From contig CM064426.1 in assembly GCA_032690845.1 (NCBI GenBank), positions 46,888,508 through 46,952,507 of the forward strand: DNA of 64,000 nt, read 5' to 3'. The notes beneath the pieces are model-generated. The model ran no database searches, was not told the DNA's origin, and saw nothing but the letters and a program-made list of their open reading frames with translations. This DNA is from Eleusine coracana subsp. coracana (Eukaryota > Streptophyta > Magnoliopsida > Poales > Poaceae). The translations under genes and the position numbers were made by a program. Numbering within the stretch: position 1 is the stretch's first letter; every line of letters begins with the position of its first letter. Below are positions 46,131-58,190 of the stretch, one piece after another.

Positions 46131-48891
46131 ATTGGAAGATTTGTGGTCTCTGCATTTCAATTGCATTGGGGCTCTGCAAGGTGAAGATGTGTGCCATTTT
46201 CAAGTAGACAAGAGTGATGTCACGTTTGGTAACTTATTAACAATGAAATCACAGTTGGGATATGGAGTCAGGGAATACATGTACTATAAGAGGAGATGTG
46301 GTAACTCTATGGCAACACTAAGTGAGATCAACTATGATGTTGATGCAAATGTAATGGTGGAACACAATGCCAATGAGAGGGAGGTCAGATTAGTTTTGTC
46401 AAAGGAACAAGTAACAAACTGAAATGTGGCAATAACACCTTCTAAAATGGCAAGAAATACATCAAGTGAGGAAAAATTTTGAAGTTGGAGAAATTGATGA
46501 TTACAAGGCATGGCTTTCGTATCTGCATCAAAATGGAGAGGGGATAGGTAAGTTTTCTGGTTTCTAGTAGCTATGAATTTTGCAATGCACTCATGACTCA
46601 TATATAAGAATGGTACTTTCAGAGCTGGAAGATAGATACAGGGAAGAGACAGTCCAGACATACAAACAATGGTTGAAGCTGGAAGGAAAACTTGATCAAA
46701 TTAATAAATAATATCCTTCCCCAAACTGTGAACCCAGTTATCATTCCTTCCCAAATTGTTCCTAACTTGGAAATGTTACAATATTGTATTCAGATGCATA
46801 TCTTAACTTGCAAATTCGAAGTCATGGTAGCAACCCTACACCACCTGCCCAGCGACAATCTCATGCTCGCCGCGAGCAGCAATAGGGGAATGGCTAGTAA
46901 TGGTTACCATGATTTCATTTGTTTCGCTTCAATTACATATCTGTACATTAATTTATTAATGATGTCATTAATTGCATATTGTATCGATGAGTCCGGCCCT
47001 CAAGATCAGGTTAAACGAAAATGGGGTACCTTGAAAGGATACAAAACAACAAACAAGAGAATTAGACAGGGCAATTAGAAGCTAAAAGTTGAGTTCTCCA
47101 GACATGGAGGTCCTGTAGGCGATAATTCGCGCACCTTCATTGATGAAATAGTCATGTTTACAAGGAAAAGGGCACCTCTCATTGGAGTTAGTGTGTGGAG
47201 AGATATCCACCAAGATGTAAAAGACTCAATAGCATCTGATGTCATGGTAAGTTTGTTATTTTTGCTTGTCTTGTAACCTTCATTTTTATCAAATAATTGA
47301 TATATTGATATCTATATGTTATGTTTGCTATTTCTAACAGGCAAAGTGGGACCTGGAGAATAATGATGAAACAAAGGAAAAAATTTGGACCATTGCTAAC
47401 GAGCGCTATAAAGGATGGCGATCATCTTTTAGTGCTACGTACAAGGCATACAAAAGCTATGACGATAGAATGAGGTGTAAACCTAAAGATTTAGACATTG
47501 TTTACTTGGTGAAGTATTTTGGCACTGAAAAATTCAAGGTTTGATGAAATTAACTCTATTCTTGTGAATTCAACTTTATGGTATAAATTGCTATGTTCTA
47601 GCAATGTAGTAATTCTTGAAACCACCTTAATTTTTTGTAGCGTATCAGCACCAAGAATTCTAAAAATCGAGAACAGAAAAAGACACAACATCTGATGGGA
47701 TCCAAACCATTTTCTCAGTGTAGCTATGAGCTGGTAATAACTTGAGAAGCATATGTCCATGCTTTCATTACATGAGGAATTATTAATGGCTGCTTGTTTT
47801 TTGCAAAATTAGAGAGACCTAGAAACCGAAGAGGAGCCAAATGATTTGGAGGTTTGGTTGTTCACGCACTGTAAGAACGGTAAATGGACAAACAATATAA
47901 AAAAGTTCTTACATACTTATTGATGCTAAGAGGACGACTGCAATTTCTTTTTAATTGACTACGTGAAATGTTTTCTCTGTCTTAGGATAAAGCAAGCAGC
48001 TAAATTTCTGAGAGGGAATCAAGAGTAGATATAAACATTGTTTCACATCAGGAAAAAACCCAGATTTTCCAGAGAGCATATAGGGAAGTCACAAAGTGCA
48101 AATCCACTAAGACACATGGTAATGGATACATGTCATCATACCCGACGAGATGACAGCTACTGATTAAGGATTACCAAAGTAAAGTCGATGCCGAGGAGGC
48201 ACTGCATACGGAACATATAAACCTCATGGATGCATTTGGACAGCTACAACAAACAATGGAAAAACAAGATGCAGAGAGGGAAGCAGAGAGGGAAGAACAT
48301 AGGCATCAGATAGCTGAGTTGATGAGGGCAAGGGAGGCCGATAAAGATGCCCTTAGGAAAGAATTCATGTCAATGATGCAAGCAGCACAACAACAACCAG
48401 CGCCACAACAGGTAATATTAATGTAAAATCTAGAGTCATGATTCTTATAACCAAACTCCTGTCATGATTCTTGTAGCCAAACTGTAAATGCAGGCGACTG
48501 ATGTTGGGAACAAAGTTGTAGAGGTGGCTGCTGCAACAAACATGCAGGAAGGAAATGAAATTAGTACAGAACATGAAGAATCATCAACTCAGGTAGTTTC
48601 TGCATTGTCAATGTTTACTGCCATAATTGTTTACTTGACAGTATGTGGCCTAATAAGGTTTTCCACAAACTTTTTGAATCATAGCATAAAGTACTACGCA
48701 ACGAGCCGCAACCTCAGGCCGCACCTAGGCCACCTACAGGTGCTATTCGCTGTATTAGAAGTACTAGGGTGAATAACGACACTGTTTCTTCACAAGGTAC
48801 CCAAGAAAATGCAGGAGCTAAATATATCACATCACAACAACTTCTGGTCAAAGCGTCAAGGAGGCGGCCAAACAAAAAGAGTCAGAAATAG
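46131..48891 (+). pseudogene. CACTA (En/Spm) ORF1-like gene, Transposase_24 type, decayed, with introns
   Basis: Coding blocks in order: HFNCIGALQGEDVCHFQVD ... LGYGVREYMYYKRRCGN (46132-46422), EIDDYKAWLSYLHQNGEG followed by a GTAAGT donor (46555), ELEDRYREETVQTYKQW after a tttcag acceptor (46620), QVKRKWGTLKGYKTTNKR then VEFSRHGGPVGDN and RAPLIGVSVWRDIHQDVKD (about 47010-47250), WDLENNDETKEK, ERYKGWRSSF (47341-47540), NREQKKTQHLMGSKPF (47641), RDLETEEEPNDLEVWLFTHC (47815), QIFQRAYREVTKCKS, a coiled coil with EREAEREEHRHQIAELM (48226-48410), and a basic end KASRRRPNKKSQK stopping at 48891. Block order fits plant Transposase_24 proteins of CACTA elements, the DNA-binding partner of the transposase. 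Stops and shifts show decay. No CACTA termini were found. Confidence 0.72.
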
Positions 48892-49239
48892 ATGTATATC
48901 TCTTTGCACTAGTAAAAGTGAAATATTTTATATTCAGTTTTCAAAGTTTATATGGCTTTCTAGTTTCTTGTCAGTCTTTCATATATTCATGAATTCCTAA
49001 TTTTCTACTTGCTTCACCAAATTGCATTTTCATTTGACAATTAACTGCTGAATGAATCTTCACTTTTTCCTAACCTATTACTATTTAGTTTGTATTAAAA
49101 AACTGCTTAGGCCCTGTTTGGAAAATAGAATTTTGTGGTTTTAGCTGAATATCATGGTTTCTGAATTTTTGTGGTTTTAGCTGTAAACCATTAAATTATA
49201 GAATTTTGATTTCAATATCACACCAACTTGAATATCTTG

Positions 49240-49241
<2 letters not shown>
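48892..49241. other. AT-rich spacer with a possible small DNA-transposon end
   Basis: From about 49111 the sequence ggccctgtttgg is followed by a duplicated phrase (ttttgtggttttagctg at about 49131 and 49170). This resembles terminal sequences of grass hAT/MITE elements. A matching inverted end was not found. Confidence 0.3.

Positions 49242-49291
<50 letters not shown>
49242..49291. repeat. (CT)n microsatellite
   Basis: About 25 uninterrupted CT units. It marks the junction between the CACTA-side spacer and the third gypsy remnant. Confidence 0.95.
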
Positions 49292-49293
<2 letters not shown>

Positions 49294-49521
49294 TAATCAA
49301 AATGCTGACAAGTAAATGGTGCGGACATAAGAGATAACTTAAATTCCATTAATTCCAACACAATAGGCAACATAAGTACGATAGTACCACAGATACATGG
49401 GATGCAATTCTTGATACATGACAAGTCTTAGGTTACAACTGCACTTCGCATTACTAACACTATCCACATACAAGCACGGTGTCTCACGAGATTTTCACCC
49501 TACACACGTACTACTACTCAG

Positions 49522-50154
49522 TCACTCGGCGTGGCTACCACTGTCGGACTCCACGTTCATATCACCCGGTCCAGGGGGTGCTTCGTAGTCAACGCCGGAA
49601 TCACCGTTCTCACTCAAGTCAGCATCATCGGGGGGAATCACTGCAAGTGGAATGGGTGGCTGATCATTAAGGATGGCGTTCAGCTGGCCATTAGCAGCTT
49701 GGAGATGCCCAATGAACTGCTCTTGCTACGTGATGATGTCGTGAGCGTCGTTGAGGTTCCCTTCCATAACATCCCACGCATCTTGAGCTTCTTCGTGCTG
49801 AGCCTGTAGCTCACTCCGCTCCTCCAAGAGAGCGGTAACCTATCCATGAAGAGAGTAAATCTCCTCTTGGGCAGTGGTGAGTTGGGCATTGTGCTGGTTC
49901 AGTTGCTCCTGCAACTGATCGCTTGCATCGCCCTCGATGATGAGCTGAGCATCATGGAGTTGCTCGAAAAGATTGGCCCGCTCCAACTCGCTAGTGTGCA
50001 GCTTGTCCTCAAGAACTACAACCTGAGCGTCACACTCCGTGAGCTGGGCATCACGGGCAACAAGTGTGGACTAATGCGCCTCGCGCTCTTGTTCCAACTC
50101 GAGAATGCGGGCGACAAGGTACTCGGGGTCCTTCATGAGCTTGCCAACATTCAT
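49522..50154 (-). pseudogene. Coiled-coil extra ORF relic with three CAG-to-TAG stops
   Basis: The minus strand starts MNVGKLMKDPEYLVARILEL directly after CCGGCAG and runs 211 codons to a stop. It is almost entirely a Gln/Glu/Leu coiled coil (ELERANLFEQLHDAQ, QLQEQLNQHNAQLTTAQEE) and ends acidic (IPPDDADLSENGDSG, NVESDSGSHAE). Three in-frame TAG codons replace what are likely CAG (Gln) codons. The N-terminal W/Y/P-rich domain of the two other copies is missing, so homology rests on position, coiled coil and acidic tail. Confidence 0.6.
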
Positions 50155-51305
50155 CTGCCGGAATAAAGTTTTGCAAGGGTGAGTCAAAACTTAATATCCC
50201 ACTAAGCACACATGCTCGAAATAGCATAAGGATTGGTTGGTAAAAGAAAAGACACGAGTTCCTAATCCGTTTAACGACCGACAACGACAAATTCTGTGGT
50301 TGACAGAGTAACCCGCAGAAATGAGCAAAAACACTTAGCCTCTGGACAAAACTAAATTTTATGCATTTTACAAAAGTTGTGGAGAATTTCTTTATCTTTC
50401 CAACGCATACTCACACATATCCATCCGATAAAGTCTCTGGGAGTTATGATCATCCAAAGATAGAGGACACAAATGAAGCAATTTCTGACATTCCAGAAAA
50501 GCCTACTGTTTTTGCCAAATTCTACCCAGTTCCAGATTTTTCTAGGACAAACGCCCTAAACCAAACATGTAGAGAAAAACATCAGATTTCCAACAAGTAC
50601 TTATTCACCTTCATTGAATTAAAATTGAGGAAGTTATGCTCATTTTAGTGAAACTGACTTTTCTGGCATGATTCGGTTCTTAGCGGGTGAGTTCAAGTTT
50701 TAGATTTAGGTGCCATAGGGATTCAAAATTGCCCATGGCTTGGTCATTTCACATGTTTGCAATATTAGTGACCTTTTTACATGATTTGGTAAGGATGAAT
50801 GCATATGGTATGCGTGAATGCCAATGCTCAATATACCGGTTTCCTACATCCTCACAAAAAGAAAACTTGACCGAATATATAAATCGATCCTTTGGGTGAC
50901 ACATACACCTCTCACACGTTTGTCTAAGGAACTACACGTGGTTAGTGTACCTGCAAGAGATCCATTTCAGAAACAATACATCAAATTCAAAAGAAACAAG
51001 CCAAAATAACAATGACAGTTTATGCCATGGTATTTGCCAACCCGGAAGGCATCAATCAAAGCCCAGGTCTTTGCCCACCCGGAGGTGTTCGGTATTTACA
51101 ACACAACCGATCCATGCACAATCACATATCTTCATTGAGAAATCCGTAGATGCAAGTAATTTGAACAAACATAACCCAGGGTTAGCTTTGCCACCTAGTA
51201 CAAGACTCTTATATGGGCACTACTAGTTCGTACCTCACCGTAAGGCGTACAAATGTCTTGTTTACATTTTAAAATATCCATTTGTGTGTAGCTTATCCCG
51301 AGACG
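50155..51305 (-). other. Leader of the third gypsy remnant
   Basis: Non-coding. It has the conserved CTCTTGCAGGTACACTAACC motif (minus, about 50954-50935) and a GGAAAGATA-type repeat near 50395. Near 51035-51090 it has two related segments (tttgccaacccggaagg / tttgcccacccggaggtg). The double-hairpin modules of the other two elements are not recognisable here. Confidence 0.55.
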
Positions 51306-51317
51306 GCTCTGATACCA
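51306..51317 (-). other. Primer binding site, third gypsy remnant
   Basis: The minus strand reads TGGTATCAGAGC two bases after LTR end GGGTTGTCACA. Confidence 0.9.
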
Positions 51318-51319
51318 GC

Positions 51320-54300
51320 TGTGACAACCCTATACCGAAATATAGAGTATGCCGTACAGGATCGCCTCGGGAGATGATTAACGAAGTAACCATACATAGC
51401 ATTCGCACATGAATATTCATCATTTACAAAGATACATTACTGAATGCATAATATTACAAGTTCAAGAGTTGAAGCAAAAGCAATTCAGATTACATTACAA
51501 TACATATGTCCTTGTTTCATATTACATAATGGTGCGGAAGCGAAAAGACGACAAAACACGACATCTATCACCCAAGTGAACCATGCCGGCCCTATGGCGA
51601 TGGCTCACTCATCATGGTTAGGAGAGTTAGGGACCCATTCAACGGTACAATGATGAGGCTCCTCACCTTCCCAAACCACTTTGTTACAACAATCACAGTA
51701 AGTAGATTGAGGGAAACCTGAAAAACAACATCATCGCAAAGCCCGAGTATCTAACATACTCCACAAGACGTACCCGTCAAAAGGTTTACTAAAACCGACT
51801 CCTAATATGCAGGGGCTGACCGGGCTTATTTGATAATTGCATAAAAAGCACCTATTAATTCTATGCTGTACTTTTATTCTCTAACCAAGATTTTAGTTGC
51901 TCGATGTCGGAAAATTAACTGCACTTAACCTAGATAGCTGCTAAGACTGGAATATAAGTAAAGAACAATACATCATAGCCATCTGTAGTCATAGCATAAC
52001 TAAATTTCAGAATCATAACCACAACTTCTCTACGTAAGCATCATTGCCGCTGCTCGAACAAGATATACTCATAACCGCGAGGGACGGCAATTCGAATCGA
52101 TTTACATCCTGTAGGAGAAAACCGAAGTACACGACATACGCATCATTTAAGAACACGTATGGCCACCTTTCACGAGATTGCTATAAAGTCGATCCGGGTC
52201 CATCGATCCCGAGTACACGTCCTCCCCGCGATACTGTACTTCATATCCGAGGCTTAACCCGTCCACTCTCCAACGGTCCTCAAACCCGTGCATCCACCGT
52301 GCCATTCACATCACCTCTGGATTGATGAGTAGGATCGTCCAACAATATGGTGCCCATGTTACTAGGTTTACCAATTCCCATATAAAGGTTTGTACTTGGT
52401 ACTGTTCAATACTTGTCCGCTGAGTTACAACGATAGGTGCTCCATTTTATCAAGTTCATCATTCATGTGAACCATAGTTGAATCAAGTGATTCAATAACC
52501 TACCGTTGACTTCACTAGTTTAAGCATAGCATTTGCTACCAGAAAGGTTTACTAACATAAGCTAATTATAGGTCATTTGCTGGAGTATGCAAGTGGGTTC
52601 CATCCAAGTCCTATACTTAATGCACAATACAATATTCCTAGCTTGTGACAAAGTAAAAAGGACTCGTAAAATAATTAGGTATGCACTGGGGCTTGCCTTG
52701 GGAGTGATCATAGTTAGGGTCTCCGCCGAAGTTCACTTCAGCTCCGGGTTGCTCCGTTGTGACCTCCTCGACCTCGGGCCCTATATGAAATGAACATGCA
52801 TAAATAAAGAGGAATACACAAAGATTCATGGAGTTCCCTAATCAACTATGAAATGTATGGCATGATGATTCATGGCACTTCCTCAACAAATAAAGTTAAG
52901 GAGATGATGCTCGTGCTTGAAGGGGTATGCACTCGTATGCGTGGAATGGCAACCATTCAATTGAAGGGGAGAAATTTCTAATTAGGAGAAATATGAAATT
53001 TAATCATTAGAACCATACTTTATGTCTACCCTAAATACAAGTATGGCATCAATGAGGACTGTACTGCCTTACATGATGAAGATGACAGCAAAAGGTAGTA
53101 CTAGGGCCTGAACTCAGCGATATCATTTTGAGCAAAATAGCTAAAGTGTCAATTATGCAATTAATCATAGCAATACATGAGATTAACAAGGCTGAATTAG
53201 ATAAAATAGCTCTAGGTACCTATATGCTAATTAGGAACCATGAGCATATAATGGAGAGTAAGAAACTCTACTGCAAGTCAAGATTACTATTCTTCATGAA
53301 CAGTACCAGAGATGAATTTATCCCTAAATCTAACTATAAGCATATATAAGGCAACATTCATAAGGAAATTCGTAAGTTAATTATTGGGTAATTAGTTCAA
53401 CAGCAAAAGCATACTGATGTTGCTTAAAATTTTACATGAAATTTTATAGGGATTTACAAATGCACAAGGAACAGGAATATCAAATTTCATAAATAAATCC
53501 CTAGGAAATAATTTATATAAATTCATTTACTAAAAATGAAGATTATGCAATAATACTAAAAATATGTATAAAAATGGAAATGTGCTTTTGCAGAAAGTTT
53601 AGAGATGCCATGAGATGCTTACTGAACAATGTTCATGATTTTTACCATTCATATATTTTTACTTATGAAATTATTATTCTAACTAGGGTTCTAAGTTTAG
53701 GGAATTAATTTAATTAATATACTGCATAACCTTGGCCCTCAACTTATTTTTCTGGTAAAGGGGTATTTTAGTAACCCAACAAAATTAGTTTCACATTTTC
53801 AGTACTTTTATTTCTTGAGTTATTGATTTTTGAAGTTTATAGCAAAGTTCCCTCTTATTTACCAAATTGCCATAGATAGAAATTTGAAATCCCTATAGTA
53901 CGCTCACGCGCGCGCGGCTTGGCTCGCCAGAGTGTAGCCGAAGCTTGCCAGGAAAGGGAAAGGAAGGGCCGAGGGCGACCGGAGGCTTAGCTAAACTGGT
54001 CGGCGTGGCGCTGGGATGCTGATGGAGGGGTCGGGAGGAAGGGGGCTCACCGGGATCTCGCCGGCGACGAAGAGCGATGGTAGAGAAGAGTTTGGTGGCA
54101 TCTCGCAGCATGCACCAAGGGGGAGGAGGGCCGGGGATGGGTCGATGAGCTTCACCGCTGGTTGGAGATGGTCGATGTCGAGGAAGAAGTCGAGGAGGAA
54201 GGCCGGAACAGGGTTCTCGTTGGTGGGGTGGTGGCGGTTTCGGCGGCGACGACTCTTTTCTTCTCAAAATCTGGCGAGTGGCTGCGATCCAGAGGGAGCG

Positions 54301-55258
54301 AGTCAGGGGGAGCTAGGGGAGGGTGCTTGCGCATCGATTTGCAGAAGAACTAGTGGAGAGGGAGCTACCTGGGCAGAGCTTGAGACAGTGGTGTCCAGGC
54401 AGCTGGGGACAGGGGAAAGGTCGCCGTTTTCTTGTGGCAGAGGAGGAAGACAGCGAGGGCAAGGGCACCAGGCTCCAGGGAAATCTCCTGGGCAGGTGTG
54501 GGATGCGTGTGAGCAGAGGGAAAAGGAGGAGGAGAGGCGTGCTGCAGGCTGCCGCTGCTCTTATGGAGCCGATCGGCAGATAGCAGTGGGAGAGAGAGAG
54601 GTCGAGCTGGCGGCCAGGGAATGGTTGCTGGGGGGGGGGGGGGGAGCATCAATTCTGGCCGGTGGCACAGTGAAAACCGGTAGAGCAGTGATTGGCATGG
54701 GCAAAGAGAGGAGAGATGATCTGTGACCGACGGTGGCGGGTACGGCGGTGTCGGCCGGTGAGTGGTCCATAGAAAAAAAAGAAAATTGACCCCCTTGACT
54801 CAGAATAGTGTTCAGATATTGATTAAATTCACCATGATCCTTTGCTCACTTTTACATGCCAATTTTTTCGTACATCCGGGAAACTGTATGCTCCAACTTT
54901 TCTTTTGGAGTCAGGTTCTAATTTGGCTCAGAGAATTGCTGAAAACTCCAGAGCAGAAGTGCTGTTCTCTGCATTTAGGGACTTTTTAAGGGTATTAAAT
55001 GATTACCAAAAATTCTGATAAAATCCTCAAAATTATCTTTCAATATGGCCAACATGAACATGCAAAAACATTGGTGTGCTTTCATGGGATTTTGTGATGT
55101 TTGTGAATTGCTCTCATTTGGCTAATTTTGGGGATTTAATGAACTAAAATTTTATTCCCTCTTTCTTTGGCATTTTAATTACTTGAGGTTTTTTTAATTA
55201 GCCAACAAATTATTATTCGGGTTAGCTTAATTAGCCTTTTGTGACATGGGATTTCACA
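51320..55258 (-). repeat. 5' LTR of the third gypsy remnant (about 3.94 kb)
   Basis: The minus strand starts TGTGAAATCCC (55258) and ends GGGTTGTCACA (51320). The left end is fixed by the PBS. The right end is inferred from the TGTGA/TCACA terminal inverted repeats and from the return to copia LTR sequence at 55259. The GC-rich core is about 53900-54740 and includes a G run of about 15 at 54630. It carries the conserved 3' hairpin GAGTAT/ATACTC (51745-51761). Long frames in the core are not genes. Confidence 0.8.
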
Positions 55259-55659
55259 GACTTGGTCAACCCCGCCTTCTTGATCACCACCCACGGTTTT
55301 GAGACTCAACCGTGAAACCGTCCATGCTTCTTGCCTCTCCACGTGTACGGTATGAATCATCCCATACTTCACCTGGCCTCCCGATCGTCCGGCCCCAAGT
55401 CTCTTACTTGTGCCCAATTCTCTCGTTTTTGACCGCCATGTTGACTCCAGTGACCTACACATCATAAGACAGGCAAACACATTTTCCATCTCTTGCAACT
55501 TCACCAATATCTTCACCAACTCCGGTTAGTGAAAAACATGACATGCACAAACTCACGCAATCCTCAAATTCCCGCATTTCAACTCAAACATGAAACTCAA
55601 CCAATGTCAATTACTCATCACATATTGCAAACCATGGTACATATCCACATGGTTTCTCA
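55259..55659 (-). repeat. Copia LTR fragment, cut by the third gypsy LTR
   Basis: Matches about 57780-58178 (acttggtcaac ... cacatggtttctca). Its right end coincides with the LTR start of the second copia but is followed by unrelated sequence, so it is a separate LTR copy truncated on the left at 55258. Confidence 0.75.
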
Positions 55660-56484
55660 GTTAGTTAGTCAAATAATTATCAGCCAGGTTAAACTAGTCA
55701 TAGTCTAATGCATTCAATATTTCGTGTATGGATTCATGCCTGCAATACATAAGGCAACTTCATCTTGGACACAAGTCATAACCGAACGTGGAGGAGTACA
55801 ATGGATAGATAGAGCTGTTACCACCCACTGCCTACCTCTATAAACTATGGATTACGAGGTGATCAATACTACCTAGCCGTCTAAGCACCATGCTTACACA
55901 TTTAAGTAGAATTCTAGCATTGATCAAACACTAGAATCACTAATTGGATTAACAAATACTAAAGCATAATAACTGTAACCCTATGGATTAATAAGTCATA
56001 AGCTAAACAATGGCAATCCTAATTACATATCAAATCCATGTTGAATCATAACAACTAGACCAAAGTACAATTAGCATTATGACATTTAGACTATACTCAT
56101 GGTATATGACAATCATGAAAATAAGGTAGCAAGTCTATATCAGCATGAAAGTATAAAGTCCTTTGACATGAATATGATATATAACCAAACAAGGAACACA
56201 TATCATAAGCATAATTATAAGGAAGAACTATATTAATGGAATAGAACAAAGTCATAATAATATAAAAAAATAAAGGTAAAGATACAAGAGCCATACCAAT
56301 ACTCCTATGACTTGGAGACTTGAGCAAGGAACCTACACTAAACTCCACTAGGACTAGGAAACCATAAATAAAAGATGAAAATGACTCGGTCTTGAGTGTG
56401 TGTGTGTGTGTGTGTGTTTGTGTGTGTGTGCGTGTGTGTGTGTATGTGTTGGAGTGGAGCTCTCCCCTTCTATTTATAGGGGGG
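55660..56484. other. Unclassified AT-rich segment with a (TG)n tract
   Basis: No coding support. It includes a TG-rich microsatellite (56395-56449) and, on the minus strand, a TATA-like CCTATAAATA (56471-56480) just outside the copia LTR end. It may be part of another LTR. Confidence 0.4.
56395..56449. repeat. (TG)n microsatellite, interrupted
   Basis: About 25 TG units with a few TT, CG and TA interruptions. Confidence 0.9.
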
Positions 56485-58178
56485 TGAAGGACTGAGAAGG
56501 CGACCAGAGGGGGGGGGGGGTTGAATGGGAGCCAATCAAAATTCTCCAAGAGAACTTGGCCTATATCCCCAAAACAACCCAAGGCAACCTCCGAACCGAT
56601 CACCAAGACTACACACACCAACTCATGGTGTGCTAGCCCTAGGAGTGATCAACCACAGCAAACAAACACAGCGGAAACAATGAGAAACAACAATGTCGAA
56701 CTAGTCAAGAGACTCACCAAAAACCTAAACTTACTGGACCACTACTGGCAGTGCCGGTCAGGGCCATCGGCAGTGCCGGTTGGCCCCATCAGCAATGCCG
56801 ATCTGACCCATCGGCAGTGCCAGTGCGGGATACTGAGACCCATCGGCAGTGTCGGTCCTGGTCGTCGGCAGTGCCGATCGACCCCGACAGAACAGGAAAA
56901 AGTTTTGGGACGAAGCAAAAACTTAGTCAAAACCTAATCAAACGAACTCCAAATGAAGTGATTTTTTGACCAGTGAATCCTCAACACATCACAACCCTAA
57001 TCCTAGAAGATCAACTCAATTGGCTCAAAGAATCATCAGGAATTTCAGATCTTGTGCCAAGAACACCAAAAAGGGAAAACTTGAGAAATCCTTCAAATCG
57101 AAGGTGCTAGAGCTCTTTATTTGGTCATGGACCTATGTAGGATTGATCTAGCTCATCATAACACAAAGTTTCCTAAGAAATCCACCCCAAAAACTCATCC
57201 AAAAAGGAGATCGAAAATTCCCACAAAAATAGCTCCGAAAATAGGAAAAAAGGGAAATTTGGAATTTAGGGAGAGAGGAAGATTTTGAGCACGAAAATAA
57301 ATCTCATGTCATGGAAACATGCTTACAAGATCCATTGATACAAGGCTAGGAAGCCACTAGAATGAAGTCCTAACACAAGGCTAATGGGAAGAGAGAGCTC
57401 TTCCACTAGCCTTACCTCTCCTTATATAGGCCTAGGGTCTATTGTCCACATGACTATTCTACCCTTGACCTACATAACACACCCACCTACCACCAGGAGC
57501 ATAATCGTCCATCTTTCACTTCATCGCCCGAATGCCATCAAGCCCTTCACGACTTTGCTTTACCTCGAATCAAGCTCCATGATGGTGCCACGTGCACCAC
57601 CAACCACCGCCACTGGTTTTGAGGCCCAAACCGGGAAACCGCCTCGCACGCTTCTCAAAGCATGACTTCTTGATGTCAATGCGTGTCACATTGTCCCGCG
57701 ATCCTGACCACCGGCAAGTCTCTCCCAGTCCCTGTCCATCGGGCCCCCTTGTCACTTGCCCCGGCATCCCGCTCGCATTAACTTGGTCAACATGCCATCT
57801 TCATCACACCACAGTTTTGAGGCTCAACCATGAAACCGTCTGTGCTTCTCGCCTCTCCATGTGTACGGTGTGGATCACCCTTGACTCCACCCAGCATCCT
57901 GATCGTCCGGCCCCAAGTCCCCTACTTGTGCCCGATCCTCTCGCCGTTGACCGCCAAGTTCACTCCAGTGACCTACACATCATGAGACAAGCAAACACAT
58001 TTCCCAACTCATGCAACATCACAAATACCTCCACCAACTCCGGTTAGCGATAACCATGACATGCACAAACTCATGCAATCCCCAGATTTCTGCATTTCAA
58101 CTCAAACACCAAATCCGCTCAAGTCAATTATTCATCACATATAGTGTAAACCATGACAAATATCCACATGGTTTCTCA
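56485..58178 (-). repeat. 3' LTR of the second copia element (about 1.69 kb)
   Basis: The minus strand starts TGAGAAACCATG right after a polypurine tract (CAAGGGGGAGAT, 58190-58179) and ends ...CAGTCCTTCA. The end parallels the first copia LTR (gaaggactgag ... agaggggg). It has a TATA-like CCTATATAAG on the minus strand (57430-57421). An array of six to seven imperfect CGGCAGTGCCG palindromes lies at about 56744-56896. Confidence 0.75.
57421..57430 (-). promoter_or_regulatory. Putative TATA box of the copia LTR
   Basis: CCTATATAAG in minus-strand orientation, near the middle of the LTR where the U3/R border is expected. Confidence 0.5.
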
Positions 58179-58190
58179 ATCTCCCCCTTG

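Larger units (their letters stand above)
49292..55258 (-). mobile_element. Third Ty3/gypsy remnant: 5' LTR, PBS, leader, extra-ORF relic
   Basis: Minus strand: LTR (55258-51320), PBS (51317-51306), leader with the shared GCAGGTACACTAACCAC motif (about 50950-50934), and a coiled-coil ORF relic (50154-49522). All of gag and pol and the other LTR are absent; the sequence ends at the CT microsatellite. Leader motif and gene order link it to the other two gypsy elements, although its LTR is of a different family. Confidence 0.8.

Noticed and set aside
49846..50166. Plus-strand 106-codon frame (Leu-rich)
   Set aside because: Antisense shadow of the coiled-coil extra-ORF relic on the minus strand.
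53893..54770. 236-codon plus frame and overlapping minus frames
   Set aside because: GC-rich core of the third gypsy LTR with a poly-G tract; low-complexity product without domains.
56744..56896. CRISPR-like array
   Set aside because: Repeats are short, imperfect palindromes with variable spacing in a plant LTR. There are no cas genes and the context is eukaryotic.
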